Below are positions 60,790-64,000 of a stretch of DNA of 64,000 nucleotides, piece after piece; within the stretch, counting starts at the first letter, position 1; each line of letters begins with the position of its first letter. This DNA comes from Tetmemena sp. SeJ-2015 (Eukaryota; Ciliophora; Spirotrichea; Sporadotrichida; Oxytrichidae). Location of the stretch: contig JAJKFJ010022353.1 of the NCBI GenBank assembly GCA_027382625.1, positions 1 through 64,000 on the forward strand, in the 5' to 3' direction. The position numbers and the translations under genes are program-made. Below the pieces are notes generated by a model, which saw nothing but the letters and a program-made list of their open reading frames with translations, had not been told where the DNA came from and did not search any database.

Positions 60790-61425
60790 AAAATTTATTA
60801 AATTAAGTAATGCCTTTAATGCTCCTTATCTCTTTCTTGCTCCTTGATAAATTGGTGCGGAGGTCCTGCGGATATATTTACTATCGCCTCGACTAAAGAT
60901 TTGAATTTATATTTTAAAAATGTTTCCGGCCGATGTAATGAAGATTTGGTTATCAGTCAAAAGAAATAGCTTATGATAATTAGGGTCTGCTTCTAGTGAA
61001 TAGGAGCCTTGTTTATATAGTAATGTGGTTGTCCTCAACTATCTGCAAATAAACTTATGGCCTGGTCCTATACTTAGTTAGATTAATCTAATTCAGAGAT
61101 CTATTTTATTATATCGAGACCGGCTGTTTAATGAAATTAAGTTTTAATCTGCATGACATTCAAGAAAAGTAGGCGAATCAAGAACATATGAGAGACGATT
61201 TTATTTAAATAAGGCTTAATTTGCATCCAAAATTATACTTCACCGTTAATCGTAGAATATTAACTGTATTGTGATCAGGTGAGTTATAATTTTGAATTTA
61301 ATAATATAAGATTTTCTATAGCGAATTAATCAATTTTCATGGATCGAATTTGCCATTATTTGCAGGTTATTATATTAAACTAGTTATGACCCCATAACCT
61401 CTATATATATTTAGAGACTTAAAAA
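60790..61425. other. AT-rich stretch after the palindromes
   Basis: No gene or repeat recognised. The coding frame that stops at 59558 could not be picked up again here with confidence. Confidence 0.35.
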
Positions 61426-61429
61426 AACT

Positions 61430-62760
61430 ATCTCACATCGAGCGATATGGAAGAGTGGGCGATTACTTGTCCTCTTAAGCTGTGAGGCTCTATGTTATCA
61501 AGCCTGGGTTTGGTTTCGAGGTTTATAGCAATCTAAGTCTCCAGAGGGATTTCTGATAGTTTGTTGACCCCTAAGGGCGTTTTAAAGCCAGCCAATTCCA
61601 TGATCTGCTAAAACTTTTTATGTTACCTTTAGCTTAAAATCGTTCTAGATAAACTCAATCTTAATTCTATAGAATATGCGTTCAATCTACTGAACGAGTT
61701 AATCAATGAGTATCTCAAGTCCTCTATAGAGCAAGTTTTCACATTCTCCAGTGAAATCCAGCATTTGAAAAATGAGGATCTGATAAAAGATTTGCTATGC
61801 TGAATGAAGTAGTCTCATGGGAGAGGTGGAAGAGTGTATCCTAAAACCCTTACTGTACGGCCTCCAAAAGGCACTCTACTATTGCTTCTTTAGGAAATGG
61901 GAGGATGACAAGTTGCTTTGCGTACATGATCTCAATCTAATTTAATAATTGATGTTGAAGTGTGTCCTATTTGAATAATGATTAAACCATTCACTTCAGC
62001 ATAAAATTCTAAGAACTTTCCATCATTGTAATTTTTATATGAGAGAGCTCAGTATAGAGTTATGAGGGACACAAGTTTTAATGAAAATGAAATGGAAGAA
62101 GATGAAGAGTGCGCGCATCATATCTCGCTGCTGAGAGGTGCTGAGGCTATGATTAGAGTGGAACCTCATATTAAATTTTTATAAGCTATTAATAAACCTG
62201 CAGATTAAGGAGTGAACCTGTGATTTCAACTGACAAGAAGTTGTAACTCTCCATTAATTATTTTCATAAATCACCGATTTTAATTTAATTTTCAACTATA
62301 ATTATTCATAATTTACTCTGACTTGCGATAGCGAGGTCGGCGAGATAGATAATCTAGTTGACTTCTCTTGAATTCCTCAAGAAATAGTCAGGGAGGGGTT
62401 ATGTTAAGTATGAATTCTAGAGCCAGTCCCTTTGAGGAAGGTATACTTTGAAAAATGAAAATGAATGATGAATAATTATAATATATTTGTGTCAAAGAAT
62501 CTGCTGATTATTAACGATTGTTTCGTTGATGAGGTACTCTTTGAATTGAAGAGCGAGGTGATGAAATAAATGCACAAGTCTTAGTGGTTTGAAGAACTGG
62601 AGGGGCGAGTAGTTTGTGTCTTTGGGGATTTTCATCTAATTAGGCAGCGAGAAATTAGGATCCCTTCTAGGTTTTGGGAAGGTCTCTTATGTGAATGGCT
62701 ACTTCCTTCTTATAGAGCTTTTAAAGATTTGCATATTAATTTTTTACTTTTAATTTCGGA
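61430..62760 (+). pseudogene. Unknown gene, second copy of the 52.6-kb gene
   Basis: Plus blocks: SHIERYGRVGDYL, SNLSLQRDFWQFVDPQGRFK, then ASQFHDLLKLFMLPLA, and in another frame LKIVLDKLNLNSIEYAFNLL and NELINEYLKSSIEQVFTFSS. Near 62470 it reads IFVSKNLLIINDCFVDEVLF, then ELKSEVMKQM and later VVCVFGDFHLIRQREIRIPS. The order and spacing parallel 52.6-53.66 kb. At DNA level AAGTCTCCAGAGGGATTTC matches GGGTCTCCAGAGGAATCTC. Its centre (61985-62310) is occupied by copy 3 of the R-G-A-E-A-M repeat family. Confidence 0.48.
61985..62310 (+). repeat. Protein-derived repeat family, copy 3 (best preserved)
   Basis: Frame: SFNENEMEEDEECAHHISLL, then RGAEAMIRVEPHIKF, then Q-A-I-N-K-P-A-D-Q-G. Homologous to copies at 35270 and 36030, same strand. 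It sits inside the paralogous gene remnant at 61.4-62.8 kb. No terminal repeats were noticed. Confidence 0.62.
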
Positions 62761-62954
62761 TCTTTAATTATAGAATGAATATTAATGATTAAATGGGGTA
62801 AGCAAAACCTAATGAAGATAGAGTTCTTGAATAAAGTGCTTTATATTAAATTGGAGATAGTTAAAACATTATAGATTTAAATTTGCTCCTAACAAATCAG
62901 CGTCAAGATCATGAAGAACACTACACCTTACTGACTTTTAGTTTTTGTGTTTGA

Positions 62955-63215
62955 GCTGGGAATAGTTGTCTGCTGAGGGTAAGGGTAGACTCCTTCTGAA
63001 TACTATAGTCAAAAAGAGTCCTGCTTGTGACTGTTCATGATTATGTTCTCAATTTAATTCCTCAGTACGCAAGTGCAAGCATACATTTGTAACCCTTTGA
63101 GCTTTCCAGCGAAGATGAGTCTCTGTTGATCAGGAGTGATGCTTTACTTATGATTGACGCTTGCCTTCTAGGCTGTCACCTTCAAGTTTTCTTAGTTGAG
63201 CTTGTTGTAGTTGAT
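62955..63215 (-). pseudogene. Ubiquitin or ubiquitin-like fragment with an intron
   Basis: The minus strand reads [15 protein letters not shown] (63142-63094 region). A 73-nt intron (63021-63093, GTTACA...AAGCAG) follows, and then in the restored frame TLFDYSIQKESTLTL. This is the classic ubiquitin core [33 protein letters not shown]. Upstream, LKVTA resembles the ITLEVEP strand in a shifted frame. The C-terminal LRLRGG is missing and the sequence drifts into S-R-Q-L-F-P-A. So it is a truncated, diverged copy. Whether it came from ubiquitin itself or a UBL-domain protein is open. Confidence 0.75.
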
Positions 63216-63249
63216 GTACTCATGGTAGTTGTAGTTGTTGTAGTAACAT

Positions 63250-64000
63250 TTAAATTATAGAGAAAATTTAATTTAAAGTGTAATTTATTATGAATCACAC
63301 AACAAGGACTCAATCATCATGCATTTCTGAGTTATAAAATCCACGATAAAGCATTCTTATTCATTCTATGCTATCAAAATCTGATACCCACTATCCCATA
63401 CTAATTCATATAATCCTAACATAATATGCTTGTGGATACTTTCAAAATATATTCTTTAATGATTCTTATTTCATTTATCATTTGTTCTATATAAATACTT
63501 CTTGTGCAATTATATATGTATAGTTTAAAAAAAAACTAAAAAAATGATAAAGATATGAAGTTCATTCTATATAAATACATACTTAAACTGAGAAGATAGA
63601 TAGATTCTTGAATAATAATAGATATACTTAAAATTAAAAAAAATAAATAAATAGTCCTAATAACATATGTTTCCTTATCTTAAAGAAATGAAAAAATTCA
63701 TGCATTCACGGCAGGTGCTTTTCATCACTCATTTCTTCTTTGTTTAGTGGGTTTTGGCACTATTCGGCTAGATTAACTCAGATTACTTCAAGCTAGCGAG
63801 TATTCTTCTTGCTGAAAGGCCTCACTCAGATTCAAGCTAGAATTCCTGCCTTCTTCTCAAGGGTAAAGTTGGAAACTGTAATCACAAGAGTTACAAAGGA
63901 CAAAATAAAATCGACGACATTTATCCCTCATTAAAATAATAGCAAAGCTCATATTCGCTTTAATCTTTAAAGATTGAAGAGAGTAGAATCGTCAGAGCTC
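63250..64000. other. AT-rich right edge, partly unresolved
   Basis: The stretch 63250-63700 is AT-rich with no motif. From about 63720 the sequence is less AT-rich and may enter another gene that is cut by the window edge, but no frame could be assigned. Confidence 0.3.

Noticed and set aside
1..64000. Hypotrich micronuclear DNA with TGA as the only stop
   Set aside because: Considered first because of TAA/TAG as Gln, but TGA at a conserved LSG1 Trp and in many good frames fits a code in which TGA is also sense. Scrambled gene segments and C4A4 telomere repeats were not seen.
1..64000. CRISPR arrays, bacterial operons or Shine-Dalgarno-driven genes
   Set aside because: No regular spacer-repeat arrays were seen; introns, eukaryotic gene families and the reassigned code point to a eukaryotic nucleus.

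Overview
The window looks like nuclear DNA of a ciliate that uses all three standard stop codons as sense codons: TAA and TAG as glutamine, and TGA as tryptophan or, at some gene ends, as a stop. This is the kind of code described for karyorelictids (for example Loxodes) and for the heterotrich Condylostoma. The evidence is internal. On the minus strand an LSG1 GTPase has TGA (47705-47707) at the first Trp of its conserved W-R-Q-L-W-R-V box. A D-2-hydroxyglutarate dehydrogenase relative has TAG-TAA at a conserved Gln-Gln near its C-terminus. Several reading frames also end in TGA where the family or the frame says they should. Standard-code ORFs in this window are therefore short and mostly meaningless. 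Genes had to be read by eye from protein-like frames, family motifs and very short AT-rich GT...AG introns (roughly 25-75 nt). The DNA is AT-rich throughout.

Layout. 0-14 kb: scattered coding stretches on both strands in AT-rich DNA, including an EF-hand (calmodulin-like) gene. 14.5-24 kb: a run of mostly plus-strand coding regions, including an ERGIC3/Erv46-type cargo receptor and several unrecognised genes; one of these contains a 120-bp segment between 15-bp direct repeats. 24-37 kb: repeat-rich, gene-poor, with three copies of a GC-rich element in different states of decay, three copies of a protein-derived repeat, and a few exons. 37-45 kb: long open frames with hydrophobic segments, and a clean 45-nt-intron gene at 43.7 kb. 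45.6-54.6 kb: the best-understood block, holding a 149-codon ORF, LSG1, two unrecognised minus-strand genes, D2HGDH and an 81-codon ORF. 54.6-56 kb: a superfamily-3-helicase-like frame. 59.56-60.79 kb: two 610-bp palindromic elements side by side, ending in G/C homopolymers and cutting a coding frame. 61.4-63.2 kb: a diverged second copy of the 52.6-kb gene and a ubiquitin fragment.

Most recognisable genes are damaged. They carry frameshifts that introns do not explain, and substitutions at invariant residues, especially Gly to Arg/Asp/Glu and Pro to Ser (G-to-A or C-to-T changes). I read the region as a graveyard of decayed gene copies with a few intact ORFs between them. Some stretches are abnormally rich in homopolymers and may be poor consensus sequence, so single-base frameshifts should be treated with caution; the substitutions are harder to explain that way. 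No pathway or operon-like logic links the genes. All translations were made by eye.
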